The notes: generated by a model not told the origin, from the letters alone. A stretch of DNA of 64,000 nt from Reticulitermes speratus (GCA_021186555.1 JAJKFL010000005.1:56842635-56906634); one strand, 5' to 3'; shown: positions 12,075-23,601, counted from the first letter of the stretch. Numbers and translations are program-made.

Positions 12075-13365
12075 ACAGCACTGAGAACTAATGGGTGTCT
12101 GGACTCTGTACATCGTACGGAAATCTAAAATAACTAGATAACACGACGTTTCGGAAACTGGATCTGCTTCCGTCCTCAGTCTCTGAATACAGAAATATGC
12201 CCAACATTACAAATACAGGTCTGTGTTAACTAAGGAAACTGGATACGGAATGGCAGACATTAAGTCTGTTGATGAACTGCTTGTCTCGATTCTGATGTTG
12301 ATGGCTGCAGAAAACATAATGATAATCGCAGTGTCGTACTGACATTCATTACTGCAGTACCATTCATTGTGGCACGCTAAGCACCTGAATTTTGCTATCT
12401 GCTTGCAATACCAATACACCACCAGTGAACTGTGTGGCTGTCTTCACCTGCCATGGACGTGAATTGTGAGATGGCCGGTCTGCAGCTATTGCTGCAGTGG
12501 ATGTAACCTGCTTATTGTCTGGCCAATTCATGTCTCTCCTAGATGATACAGCAGTTGCAGTGTGTATTTCTGCTGTATGATATCTTTGCTGCTGCTATGC
12601 ACCACTGTTTTGTGATTAGCTGGAACACAGGAGCTGCATGGTGTAAGTGTATCAGTATGCTACTGATTGTGTGTTGAGCTGTACCATCATGTTTGTTCCT
12701 AGTAAAGTTTACATGTAAAACACTTCCACCATCAACATTGCGATCACGCGAGGTGTCAGAATGTTTCAGTCTATTGGCACGTTCTGCACTGATGCTAGGT
12801 GTCTATAACATCCCTTTCCTAACCCACATTTCCCAGTAGAATTATCTGCTGTGAAAACTAATGCGGCACCTGAGTACTCGTCACTGTGTCTCTCCATAGA
12901 CGTTTGGAGCTGCTGCTGATGCTCAGAATTTTGTGCTGACTGAAGCTGTGACGTATAAGAATGTGGCATGCTGCAGTTAAGGCACAATGTACCACAATTA
13001 TCCATAACATTATGCCCTTCTGAACTCGGGTAATGTAAAACAGAAACCTGAACGTGTGGTCTATCCTGATGATGTCTGGGAGATGTGCAACGTTGACCGT
13101 CGTTGTTATGTTCATTATGCGGGCACAGGGGCGGAACTTTGGCTGAAATAGGAATTGATGGCTTGTTTTTGAATTCACCTGCTGTTTTTTGTTTACCAAC
13201 GGACAGGTCCAGTGATTGAAGTTAGCTGCGTCTAAGGTGCCCAACAGAGTACGTGTCTCTCTCCATCTTCAGATCCAGTTTCCGAAACGTCGTGTTATTT
13301 AGTTATTTCAGATTTCCGGACGATGGAAAAAGTGCAGAAACCCATTAGTTCTCAATGCTGTGTTC
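12075..13365. mobile_element. LTR-like-flanked cassette carrying a MYND fragment, copy 1
   Basis: A ~100-bp sequence (contains AACTAGATAACACGACGTTT) lies inverted at 12100-12180 and direct at 13265-13360, so the two copies face each other around a 1.1-kb cargo. The left copy holds a hammerhead-like core on the minus strand at 12179-12142 (CTGAGGA ... CCGAAACGTC). The cargo is the MYND-like pseudogene described separately. The arrangement, an inverted LTR fragment on one side and a direct one on the other, resembles Penelope-like copies, but no Penelope protein is seen here. Copies 2 and 3 are at 16455-17745 and 20870-22840. Confidence 0.6.
12190..13255 (-). pseudogene. MYND zinc-finger protein fragment, copy 1
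   Basis: On the minus strand a frame of about 140 codons (from about 13215 to 12766) encodes a Ser/Gln/His-rich, probably disordered segment including 'GTLCLNCSMPHSYTSQ'. After frame breaks, 12422-12340 encodes 'YCKQIAKFRCLACHNEWYCS' followed by 'NECQYD'. The spacing Cys-x7-Cys-x2-Cys-x4-YC-x3-CQ matches a MYND zinc finger. The first cysteine of the expected CxxC pair is Tyr (TAT for TGT). No introns are evident, so it may be a retrocopy or captured exons. MYND fingers bind proline-rich peptides and occur, for example, in tudor-domain proteins; which gene it came from I cannot say. Frameshifts and stops make it a pseudogene. Confidence 0.6.
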
Positions 13366-13614
13366 AGAGACTGAAAGAAATTTGGAAAGAATTGTGAAAC
13401 GTTATTTAACCATCATTCCATAACAATTTCATGAATTACTGATAAACTCAATCATTAACAGAAAAGTGATCAACAATTTGGCACTGTAACAAAAATGTAA
13501 AAAAAAGGAGGGGGACGTACACCTCTCCTTACACAAGAAAATACACAGTTTTGCGCTGATACTACTAACACATGGTCACTTTGGTTGAATATTATTACAA
13601 CTGGTGCATTGACA
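13366..13614. other. Spacer between cassette and retroelement
   Basis: AT-rich spacer repeated in the second unit (17745-17990). It contains GACTGAAAGAAATTTGGAAAG and an A-run at 13499-13506. No gene. Confidence 0.4.
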
Positions 13615-14159
13615 CTCCCCTTTATTGGTATCTCCACCTTGCCGTGGTAGAGAGGCTTGTGAGTTCCAGTGACCCTGAGAGCTAAGCTGGCAGTAGCAAT
13701 GCCACCAGTAGGGTCTTCCAAGCCGGACAGATGAAGAGGGTAGGAACCAGACGAAGAGAGATGCCTAGGGGATGGGAAATCCAATAAAAACTCCCCTGAT
13801 GCCGGAAGCAGCGACATCAGTAGCGACTTGAAGCACAGAGCAAATGATGCTCGAGATGGTTCATGATCGTGTAACAACAGGCGTGACCAGAGTGGTCTGA
13901 ACGGCTGCTGTACTGCGATGTGGAAAGCAAATGGAAAAACTGCCACATTATTACTTTTCCTGGATAGCCTCTTCCAGAAACAGAGACAAATGCGAGATGC
14001 TTCCTCTGGAGACAAAACATTCCGGAGGTAAACTACTCCCCCATTCGGATCTCCGGGGGGGGGGGGTGGTGGTGGAAGTGTTTCTAGAGGAGGCACCACG
14101 CGGTAGGAGTTACAGCGAGGACTACAAACAGAAGCAGAAGACGCAGAAGGAACATCACA

Positions 14160-14950
14160 GCTTCAAGATAGGCACTTGGAACGTAAGGACCTTGAATCAA
14201 GGAGGAAAACTCGAAAATTTGAAGAGGAGTTTAAGAAGAACGCAGTGTCTGTGCTAGGTGTTAGTGAAGTGCGATGGAAGGGTCAAGGAGAAATAGAAGT
14301 GATTATACAGTGTATTATTGCGGGGGTGACAGGGCTGAGAGAGGCGTAGCAATAGTGGTGCATAAAAGCGTAGTGAAAAGTGTTGTTAAGAAGAGTGTGT
14401 ATAGTGACAGACTGATTGCTGTTAAATTGAAGGCAGAACCGGTAAGTGTCTTGATAGTGCAAGTGTACATGCCAACATCGGACTATGAAGATGACGAAGT
14501 GGAAGAGTTGTATGATATAGTTGAAGAAATTCTTGAAGAGGATGGAAAGGGCGCGACAAATACGATTATAATGGGAGATTGGAACAGTGTGGTTGGAGAT
14601 AAAGCACATCAAAACAGAGTTGGACTGTATGGACTGGGAAGGAGGAATTAGAGAGGTCAAATGCTTATTTACTTCTGTGAAGGAAATTGGCTTGTTATAA
14701 CAATCACATGGCTCAAAAACCCTAAAAGAAGATTGTACACGTGGAAATAACCAGGGATAAGAGTCGATTTCAATTGGACTATGTAGTAGTGAAAGAGCGA
14801 TTCAGGAACAGTGTGAAGGATGTGCAGACACTGCCTGGAGCAGATATTGACTGTGACCACAATTTACTGGTTGCAACGATCTGCACCAGATTGAAGAAGA
14901 TCATGAGGTTCCACAAGCGAAAACCAAGATGGGATTTGGAGAAGCAATAA
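14160..14950 (+). pseudogene. AP-endonuclease domain of the RTE-like element, copy 1
   Basis: Encoded in several frames: 'KIGTWNVRTL' near 14167, 'SEVRWKG' near 14262, a 14274-14651 frame ending 'GDWNSVVG...GLGRRN', and after a break 14741-14950 with 'DYVVVKERFRNSV' and 'DIDCDHNLL'. These follow the order of the exonuclease-endonuclease-phosphatase fold used by non-LTR elements to nick target DNA. The usual Ser before Asp-His is Cys here. At least two breaks prevent a single product. Confidence 0.8.
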
Positions 14951-15260
14951 GCTCAACGACAGGAAGTACACGATAGTCTACAAGAAAAACTTGGTGCAAT
15001 CAAATGTGAAAGTGGGAATGTGGAAGTGCAGTGGAACAATATCAAGAAATGTGTGTTAGATACTGTGAGTGGTTTGGTTGGAAAAGTCGAGAGGAGAGCA
15101 AGAAAGCCATGGATTACACAGGAGATGATCAGTAAAATGGATGAACGAAGGAAATGGAAGAATGTCAACAATGAAGAAGGAAGGAAGAACTACACAATAC
15201 TGAGGAACGAATTGAAAAGAGCCACGGACAACGCCAAGGAGGAATATCTGCGACGAGATC

Positions 15261-16096
15261 ATGAAATTTCAAAGAACAGGACGTTATGATCTAATGTACA
15301 TGAAGACAAAGGAACTAGGTTGGAAAGAAAACCACGGGATTCAAAACATTGGCATCGAAGACTCTCAAGGGAATATAATAATAGATCAGAGACGAGTACT
15401 GAAAATTTGGGAGAATTATATTACAGAGCTTTACGATCGAGCTAATCGACCAGAACACCTAGAAGTCGAACCTGAAGCTGAAGTAGATGAAGCTGAGAAA
15501 GGCCCTTATATTTTGCTAAGTGAAGTGGAAAAAGCTATCAAGGAGATGATGATGTACCTGGGGATGTACTGAAATTGTTGGGAGGTGGTGGTCTAAGGCT
15601 AATGACACAGATGATCAACAGCATGTATGTAACTGGAGAATGGCCCAGAGATTTTATTGAAGTTACAATGATTGCCTTAAAGAAGAAGCCCAAAGCTACA
15701 AAATGCAGCGACCATCGCACAATCAGCATCATCGCTCATGCAGCAAAGATAGTAGCGAGGATACTTAGAAGAAGGATTGAGAGGAAAATTGAAGATGCAC
15801 TTGGAGAAGATCAGTTTGGATTTAGAAGAGGAAAAGGAACTAGGGATGTAATTGGGATGCTGAGAATAATATCAGAACAAACCTTGGTCATAGATGAGGA
15901 ATTGTGTGCTTGCTTCATAGACTGGCAGAAGGCATTTGACCGTGTCAACTGGACCAAATTAATGCAGATCCTAAAAGGAATTGGGATAGACTGGCGCGAA
16001 AGAAGATTGATCAGCAAATTGTACGTGGAACAGAGGGTCAAAATACGACTGGACCAAGGGGAGACGAGAAGTGTGAAGATTGGAAGAGGAAATTGA
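15261..16096 (+). pseudogene. Reverse transcriptase (partial) of the RTE-like element, copy 1
   Basis: Two frames, 15261-15572 and 15575-16096, together give the fingers and the start of the palm: 'LKKKPKATKCSDHRTIS', 'GFRRGKGTRD' and motif A 'FIDWQKAFDRVNW'. The switch of frame at about 15572 is a frameshift. Motifs expected next (QGC..SP and YADD) are absent because of an internal deletion, so the enzyme cannot polymerise. Confidence 0.85.
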
Positions 16097-16142
16097 AAGA
16101 GGAAGCACTAGATTGCACTGTGTGGAGAACTCGCTTTGGAAG

Positions 16143-16257
16143 AGGCTACGGACCTGTCGTAAGACAGACTGCAGAATGAAGAGTCTACGGACCTGTCGTA
16201 AGACAGACTGCAGAATGAAGAGTCTACGGACCTGTCGTAAGACAGACTACAGAATGA
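16143..16257. repeat. 39-bp repeat, 3 copies, at retroelement 3' end
   Basis: The unit contains ACGGACCTGTCGTAAGACAG and is 39 bp long. It sits in the last part of the retroelement. Copy 2 of the larger unit has four repeats instead (20521-20674), which accounts for the 39-bp length difference between the two 4.4-kb units. Confidence 0.9.
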
Positions 16258-16454
16258 ATGAGACTGAAACTAGTTTCGAACATTAAAAGACCTTAATAAA
16301 GGAACACAATATCACAGTTAGTCTCACACTGAACCGCTTTTCAACACTCTTGAAAGTGATATACTACAGTATACAGCAATTCATGAAATTCTTGTGGAAA
16401 GATGGTTAAATAAAGTTTCACATTTCTTTGCAAATTTCTTTCAGTCTCTGAATA

Positions 16455-17745
16455 CAGCATTGAAAACAATGGGTTTCTGGACTTTGTCCATCGTCCGGAA
16501 ATCTGAAATAACTAGATAACACGACGTTTCGGAAACTGGATCTGCTTCCGTCCTCAGTCTCTGAATACAGAAATATGCCCAACATTACAAATACAGGTCT
16601 GTGTTAACTAAGGAAACTGGATACGGAATGGCAGACATTAAGTCTGTTGATGAACTGCTTGTCTCGATTCTGATGTTGATGGCTGCAGAAAACATAATGA
16701 TAATCGCAGTGTCGTACTGACATTCATTACTGCAGTACCATTCATTGTGGCACGCTGAGCACCTGAATTTTGCTATCTGCTTGCAATACCAATACACCAC
16801 CAGTGAACTGTGTGGCTGTCTTCACCTGCCATGGACGTGAATTGTGAGATGGCCGGTCTGCAGCTATTGCTGCAGTGGATGTAACCTGCTTATTGTCTGG
16901 CCAATTCATGTCTCTCCTAGATGATACAGCAGTTGCAGTGTGTATTTCTGCTGTATGATATCTTTGCTGCTGCTATGCACCACTGTTTTGTGATTAGCTG
17001 GAACACAGGAGCTGCATGGTGTAAGTGTATCAGTATGCTACTGATGTGTGTTGAGCTGTACCATCATGTTTGTTCCTAGTAAAGTTTACATGTAAAACAC
17101 TTCCACCATCAACATTGCGATCACGCGAGGTGTCAGAATGTTTCAGTCTATTGGCACGTTCTGCACTGATGCTAGGTGTCTATAACATCCCTTTCCTAAC
17201 CCACATTTCCCAGTAGAATTATCTGCTGTGAAAACTAATGCGGCACCTGAGTACTCGTCACTGTGTCTCTCCATAGACGTTTGGAGCTGCTGCTGATGCT
17301 CAGAATTTTGTGCTGACTGAAGCTGTGACGTATAAGAATGTGGCATGCTGCAGTTAAGGCACAATGTACCACAATTATCCATAACATTATGCCCTTCTGA
17401 ACTCGGGTAATGTAAAACAGAAACCTGAACGTGTGGTCTATCCTGATGATGTCTGGGAGATGTGCAACGTTGACCGTCGTTGTTATGTTCATTATGCGGG
17501 CACAGGGGCGGAACTTTGGCTGAAATAGGAATTGATGGCTTGTTTTTGAATTCACCTGCTGTTTTTTGTTTACCAACGGACAGGTCCAGTGATTGAAGTT
17601 AGCTGCGTCTAAGGTGCCCAACAGAGTACGTGTCTCTCTCCATCTTCAGATCCAGTTTCCGAAACGTCGTGTTATTTAGTTATTTCAGATTTCCGGACGA
17701 TGGAAAAAGTGCAGAAACCCATTAGTTCTCAATGCTGTGTTCAGA
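16455..17745. mobile_element. LTR-like-flanked cassette with MYND fragment, copy 2
   Basis: A direct duplicate of 12075-13365, offset by 4378 bp and nearly identical. The inverted flank holds the hammerhead-like core on the minus strand at 16557-16520 and the direct flank lies at 17640-17740. Confidence 0.6.
16568..17632 (-). pseudogene. MYND zinc-finger protein fragment, copy 2
   Basis: Same content and same breaks as the fragment at 12190-13255. Small differences include Ser for Leu in 'FRCSACHNEWYC' and a 2-bp change near 17043. Sharing the same stops and the same Tyr-for-Cys change, the copies were duplicated after the sequence had already decayed. Confidence 0.6.
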
Positions 17746-18540
17746 GACTGAAAGAAATTTGGAAAGAATTGTGAAACGTTATTTAACCATCATTCCATAA
17801 CAATTTCATGAATTACTGATAAACTCAATCATTAACAGAAAAGTGATCAACAATTTGGCACTGTAACAAAAATGTAAAAAAAAGGAGGGGGACGTACACC
17901 TCTCCTTACACAAGAAAATACACAGTTTTGCGCTGATACTACTAACACATGGTCACTTTGGTTGAATATTATTACAACTGGTGCATTGACACTCCCCTTT
18001 ATTGGTATCTCCACCTTGCCGTGGTAGAGAGGCTTGTGAGTTCCAGTGACCCTGAGAGCTAAGCTGGCAGTAGCAATGCCACCAGTAGGGTCTTCCAAGC
18101 CGGACAGATGAAGAGGGTAGGAACCAGACGAAGAGAGATGCCTAGGGGATGGGAAATCCAATAAAAACTCCCCTGATGCCGGAAGCAGCGACATCAGTAG
18201 CGACTTGAAGCACAGAGCAAATGATGCTCGAGATGGTTCATGATCGTGTAACAACAGGCGTGACCAGAGTGGTCTGAACGGCTGCTGTACTGCGATGTGG
18301 AAAGCAAATGGAAAAACTGCCACATTATTACTTTTCCTGGATAGCCTCTTCCAGAAACAGAGACAAATGCGAGATGCTTCCTCTGGAGACAAAACATTCC
18401 GGAGGTAAACTACTCCCCCATTCGGATCTCCGGGGGGGGGGGGGGTGGTGGTGGAAGTGTTTCTAGAGGAGGCACCACGCGGTAGGAGTTACAGCGAGGA
18501 CTACAAACAGAAGCAGAAGACGCAGAAGGAACATCACAGC

Positions 18541-19330
18541 TTCAAGATAGGCACTTGGAACGTAAGGACCTTGAATCAAGGAGGAAAACTCGAAAATTTG
18601 AAGAGGAGTTTAAGAAGAACGCAGTGTCTGTGCTAGGTGTTAGTGAAGTGCGATGGAAGGGTCAAGGAGAAATAAGAAGTGATTATACAGTGTATTATTG
18701 CGGGGGTGACAGGGCTGAGAGAGGCGTAGCAATAGTGGTGCATAAAAGCGTAGTGAAAAGTGTTGTTAAGAAGAGTGTGTATAGTGACAGACTGATTGCT
18801 GTTAAATTGAAGGCAGAACCGGTAAGTGTCTTGATAGTGCAAGTGTACATGCCAACATCGGACTATGAAGATGACGAAGTGGAAGAGTTGTATGATATAG
18901 TTGAAGAAATTCTTGAAGAGGATGGAAAGGGCGCGACAAATACGATTATAATGGGAGATTGGAACAGTGTGGTTGGAGATAAAGCACATCAAAACAGAGT
19001 TGGACTGTATGGACTGGGAAGGAGGAATTAGAGAGGTCAAATGCTTATTTACTTCTGTGAAGGAAATTGGCTTGTTATAACAATCACATGGCTCAAAAAC
19101 CCTAAAAGAAGATTGTACACGTGGAAATAACCAGGGATAAGAGTCGATTTCAATTGGACTATGTAGTAGTGAAAGAGCGATTCAGGAACAGTGTGAAGGA
19201 TGTGCAGACACTGCCTGGAGCAGATATTGACTGTGACCACAATTTACTGGTTGCAACGATCTGCACCAGATTGAAGAAGTTCATGAGGTTCCACAAGCGA
19301 AAACCAAGATGGGATTTGGAGAAGCAATAA
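18541..19330 (+). pseudogene. AP-endonuclease domain of the RTE-like element, copy 2
   Basis: Contains 'GTWNVRTL', 'GVSEVRWKG', 'VYMPTSDYEDD', 'GDWNSVVG' and, after a stop near 19031, 'DCDHNLL' at about 19235. It differs from copy 1 by one extra base near 18673 that keeps the frame through the VRWKG-to-DWN interval. Confidence 0.8.
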
Positions 19331-19638
19331 GCTCAACGACAGGAAGTACACGATAGTCTACAAGAAAAACTTGGTGCAATCAAATGTGAAAGTGGGAATG
19401 TGGAAGTGCAGTGGAACAATATCAAGATGTGTGTTAGATACTGTGAGTGGTTTGGTTGGAAAAGTCGAGAGGAGAGCAAGAAAGCCATGGATTACACAGG
19501 AGATGATCAGTAAAATGGATGAACGAAGGAAATGGAAGAATGTCAACAATGAAGAAGGAAGGAAGAACTACACAATACTGAGGAACGAATTGAAAAGAGC
19601 CACGGACAACGCCAAGGAGGAATATCTGCGACGAGATC

Positions 19639-20474
19639 ATGAAATTTCAAAGAACAGGACGTTATGATCTAATGTACATGAAGACAAAGGAACTAGGTTG
19701 GAAAGAAAACCACGGGATTCAAAACATTGGCATCGAAGACTCTCAAGGGAATATAATAATAGATCAGAGACGAGTACTGAAAATTTGGGAGAATTATATT
19801 ACAGAGCTTTACGATCGAGCTAATCGACCAGAACACCTAGAAGTCGAACCTGAAGCTGAAGTAGATGAAGCTGAGAAAGGCCCTTATATTTTGCTAAGTG
19901 AAGTGGAAAAAGCTATCAAGGAGATGATGATGTACCTGGGGATGTACTGAAATTGTTGGGAGGTGGTGGTCTAAGGCTAATGACACAGATGATCAACAGC
20001 ATGTATGTAACTGGAGAATGGCCCAGAGATTTTATTGAAGTTACAATGATTGCCTTAAAGAAGAAGCCCAAAGCTACAAAATGCAGCGACCATCGCACAA
20101 TCAGCATCATCGCTCATGCAGCAAAGATAGTAGCGAGGATACTTAGAAGAAGGATTGAGAGGAAAATTGAAGATGCACTTGGAGAAGATCAGTTTGGATT
20201 TAGAAGAGGAAAAGGAACTAGGGATGTAACTGGGATGCTGAGAATAATATCAGAACAAACCTTGGTCATAGATGAGGAATTGTGTGCTTGCTTCATAGAC
20301 TGGCAGAAGGCATTTGACCGTGTCAACTGGACCAAATTAATGCAGATCCTAAAAGGAATTGGGATAGACTGGCGCGAAAGAAGATTGATCAGCAAATTGT
20401 ACGTGGAACAGAGGGTCAAAATACGACTGGACCAAGGGGAGACGAGAAGTGTGAAGATTGGAAGAGGAAATTGA
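19639..20474 (+). pseudogene. Reverse transcriptase (partial) of the RTE-like element, copy 2
   Basis: Equivalent to 15261-16096, in frames 19639-19950 and 19953-20474, with 'GFRRGKGTRD' and 'FIDWQKAFDRVNW'. A Thr replaces Ile after 'RGKGTRDV'. The YADD region is missing. Confidence 0.85.
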
Positions 20475-20966
20475 AAGAGGAAGCACTAGATTGCACTGTG
20501 TGGAGAACTCGCTTTGGAAGAGGCTACGGACCTGTCGTAAGACAGACTGCAGAATGAAGAGTCTACGGACCTGTCGTAAGACAGACTGCAGAATGAAGAG
20601 TCTACGGACCTGTCGTAAGACAGACTGCAGAATGAAGAGTCTACGGACCTGTCGTAAGACAGACTACAGAATGAATGAGACTGAAACTAGTTTCGAACAT
20701 TAAAAGACCTTAATAAAGGAACACAATATCACAGTTAGTCTCACACTGAACCGCTTTTCAACACTCTTGAAAGTGATATACTACAGTATACAGCAATTCA
20801 TGAAATTCTTGTGGAAAGATGGTTAAATAAAGTTTCACATTTCTTTGCAAATTTCTTTCAGTCTCTGAATACAGCATTGAAAACAATGGGTTTCTGGACT
20901 TTGTCCATCGTCCGGAAATCTGAAATAACTAGATAACACGACGTTTCGGAAACTGGATCTGAAGAT

Positions 20967-22020
20967 GGAGGGAGACACGTACTCTGTTGGGCACCTTAGA
21001 CGCAGCTAACTTCAATCACTGGACCTGTCCGTTGGTAAACAAAAAACAGCAGGTGAATTCAAAAACAAGCCATCAATTCCTATTTCAGCCAAAGTTCCGC
21101 CCCTGTGCCCGCATAATGAACATAACAACGACGGTCAACGTTGCACATCTCCCAGACATCATCAGGATAGACCACACGTTCAGGTTTCTGTTTTACATTA
21201 CCCGAGTTCAGAAGGGCATAATGTTATGGATAATTGTGGTACATTGTGCCTTAACTGCAGCATGCCACATTCTTATACGTCACAGCTTCAGTCAGCACAA
21301 AATTCTGAGCATCAGCAGCAGCTCCAAACGTCTATGGAGAGACACAGTGACGAGTACTCAGGTGCCGCATTAGTTTTCACAGCAGATAATTCTACTGGGA
21401 AATGTGGGTTAGGAAAGGGATGTTATAGACACCTAGCATCAGTGCAGAACGTGCCAATAGACTGAAACATTCTGACACCTCGCGTGATCGCAATGTTGAT
21501 GGTGGAAGTGTTTTACATGTAAACTTTCCTAGGAACAAAGATGAGGGTACAGCTCAACACACATCAGTAGCATACTGATACACTTACACCATGCAGCTCC
21601 TGTGTTCCAGCTAATCACAAAACAGTGGTGCATAGCAGCAGCAAAGATATCATACAGCAGAAATACACACTGCAACTGCTGTATCATCTAGGAGAGACAT
21701 GAATTGGCCAGACAATAAGCAGGTTACATCCACTGCAGCAATAGCTGCAGACCGGCCATCTCACAATTCACGTCCATGGCAGGTGAAGACAGCCACACAG
21801 TTCACTGGTGGTGTATTGGTATTGCAAGCAGATAGCAAAATTCAGGTGCTTAGCGTGCCACAATGAATGGTACTGCAGTAATGAATGTCAGTACGACACT
21901 GCGATTATCATTATGTTTTCTGCAGCCGTGAACATCAGAATCGAACAAGCAGTTCATCAACAGGCTTAATGTCTGCCATTCCGTATCCAGTTTCCTTAGT
22001 TAACACAGACCTGTATTTGT
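20967..22020 (+). pseudogene. MYND zinc-finger protein fragment, copy 3
   Basis: Inverted copy of the cargo at 12190-13255. The disordered segment reads through about 21465 ('GTLCLNCSMPHSYTSQ'). The MYND part, 'YCKQIAKFRCLACHNEWYCS' then 'NECQYD', lies near 21820-21900. A few bases are lost near 21925 and the frame is broken as in the other copies. Confidence 0.6.
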
Positions 22021-22029
22021 AATGTTTAA

Positions 22030-22285
22030 AAAACCAACACAATGCACTTCACTTTAATATGTGTTAATTAACCCCTACATATTTACAGTGACTGTACTAA
22101 CATGCAAGACATTACACAATATTTAAACTTGTGTTAACTTTGGATGTGACGTAACGTAGTTTTGACCCCCCTGATGATGGTTTACGTAAACCGAAACATA
22201 TGTAGGGGTTAATTCAGACATATTACACTGAAAGTGAAGTGCATTGTGTTGGTTTTTTAAATATCGAATCGTAAAATGCACGGTG
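22030..22285 (+). mobile_element. Small Penelope-like foldback element with hammerhead
   Basis: A left inverted arm (AAAAAACCAACACAATGCAC from 22036, down to AATTAACCCCTACATAT) is truncated inside the ribozyme. The right arm carries the whole ribozyme and continues to GTGCATTGTGTTGGTTTTTT. Outside the right arm is the tail AAAATGCACGGTGA (22273-22286) shared with three other foldback elements in this window. It is inserted in the third cassette. No protein is encoded. Confidence 0.6.
22166..22210 (+). ncRNA. Hammerhead ribozyme candidate A
   Basis: CTGATGA (22171-22177), one extra T, a stem II that is a perfect 14-bp palindrome (GGTTTACGTAAACC, 22179-22192), GAAA (22193-22196), a tiny stem III on ACATATGT, cleavage triplet GTA (expected cut after 22204), then GGGG pairing with CCCC before the core. 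All invariant core residues are present. Activity is not proven; the additional base between CTGATGA and stem II departs from the textbook core. Confidence 0.6.
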
Positions 22286-22849
22286 AGACTAACATAAAAT
22301 TTATTACAGCCCTGTATTTTCAATTTTGGGCATATTTCTGTATTCAGAGACTGAAAAAAATTTGCAAAGAAATGTGAAACTTTATTTAACCATCATTCCA
22401 CAAGAATTTCATGAATTGCTGTATACTGCAGTATATCACTTTCAAGAGTGTTGAAAAGCGGTTCAGTGTGTGACTAACTGTGATATTGTGTTCCTTTATT
22501 AAGGTCTTTTAATGTTCGAAACTAGTTTCAGTGCACCAGTTGTAAGAACATTCAACCAAAGTGTTCATGTGACACTAATATCAGCGCAAAACAGTGTATG
22601 TTCTTTTTTTACAGTTTTGTTACAGTTCATATAAGTGCCAAAGGCATTGATCACTTTTCTGCCAGTGATTGAGGTTAGCTCTATCTAAGGGACCCAACAG
22701 AGTATGTGTCTCACTCCCCCTTTACCTGAGGACGGAAGCAGATCCAGTTTCCGAAACGTCGTGTTATCTAGTTATTTTAGATTTCCGGACGATGTACAAA
22801 GTCCAGAAACCCATTAGTTCTCAATGTTACATGCCGTCGTCAGAACATT

Positions 22850-23590
22850 TTAGAATTCACTGTACAACATGTTTCGTTACTGGGTAAATATTTAAACCAG
22901 TAGAATGTCTACACCATATTCGGTAACCTGACTTGATAAAGGAATGTGTTTGAGCCAAACAGAAGTTTTTGTATGTCGGACCCACATTACTGACACTTAA
23001 GGAACGATATTATATTCATAACAAACCCAAGTTCTAAAACTCACGTTTCCTTAATATTGTCCAAACTTATTTCATACAAATTGATTAGCCAAAGCTTGTA
23101 ATCCAGAAAGACTGTTCTCTATTAAACATACACTTAATATGTACTTTAACATCTAATGTACATTAAATTGTACTAGGAATTCTGCAACAACTCAACATGC
23201 AACTTTCAAATAAGATCTTAAGTGAGTATTTCATACTGGACTGAAAATATTATATGATCAGAAGTGAAAAATTGTGGCTGCAATATGCTTTATATTTAAG
23301 CCGAAGTAGGTAAAATGTAGTTTGCATTGACCATGCAGTATTTAACAAATATGTAATCTGATAAATACAATGAGAGCTAAATTTATTTGCAATAAGCATA
23401 AAATTTCTGAACGAAATTCTCTTTATAAATACAATTCATTGAAATATTTAACGTAACAGTTAATAAAGCAACATGCAATACAAAGTTATTTATTTAGTTA
23501 AATGGAGAGAAGTAAAGTCAGTCAGTCAGTCAGTCACGTTCTCATCAAAGTTCAGTGCAGTCTCAGCTTTGTCATTATTCCGAATGAAAA
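22850..23590. other. AT-rich intergenic DNA, no gene
   Basis: Low-complexity AT-rich sequence. A short CAGT run lies at 23518-23535 (AGTCAGTCAGTCAGTC). No coding signal recognised. Confidence 0.5.
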
Positions 23591-23601
23591 TAACATTTTG
23601 G

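Larger units (their letters stand above)
13615..16290 (+). mobile_element. RTE-like non-LTR retroelement, decayed, copy 1
   Basis: A 5' UTR-like lead (CCACCTTGCCGTGGTAGAGA at 13632) and a poly-G run precede an AP-endonuclease domain. Pieces across 14160-14950 include 'GTWNVRTL', 'GVSEVRWKG', 'QVYMPTSDYEDD', 'IIMGDWNSVVG' and 'DCDHNLL'. A reverse transcriptase lies at 15261-16093 with 'EDQFGFRRGKGTRD' and motif A 'CFIDWQKAFDRVNW'. The frame is broken by stops and frameshifts (one base is missing near 14294 relative to copy 2). After 'SVKIGRG' (16090) the sequence jumps to the element's extreme end, so the palm half with the YADD catalytic box is deleted. The end carries three 39-bp repeats (16143-16257). 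The element cannot be autonomous. Confidence 0.85.
17993..20707 (+). mobile_element. RTE-like non-LTR retroelement, decayed, copy 2
   Basis: Duplicate of 13615-16290 with about 99% identity by eye. The endonuclease part is slightly better kept (frame 18555-19031 has 'SEVRWKGQGEIRSDY' and reaches 'GDWNSVVG'). The reverse transcriptase lies at 19639-20474, with the same frameshift and the same internal deletion after 'SVKIGRG'. It has four 39-bp repeats at the end instead of three. The shared defects show that this is a segmental duplication and not two insertions. Confidence 0.85.
20870..22840. mobile_element. LTR-like-flanked cassette with MYND fragment, copy 3 (cargo inverted)
   Basis: After the second unit's end the inverted LTR-like flank recurs (20870-20960). 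The cargo then follows in the opposite orientation to copies 1 and 2, so the MYND fragment now reads on the plus strand. A smaller hammerhead-bearing element is inserted at 22030-22285. The cassette closes with a direct LTR-like flank at 22726-22835, whose hammerhead-like core (CTGAGGA at 22726, GAAACGTC to 22760) is on the plus strand. Confidence 0.55.

Noticed and set aside
13470-14099. 209-codon proline-rich minus-strand frame (and its copy at 17847-18392)
   Set aside because: It is the antisense of the RTE-like element's 5' UTR; the sense strand explains the sequence.
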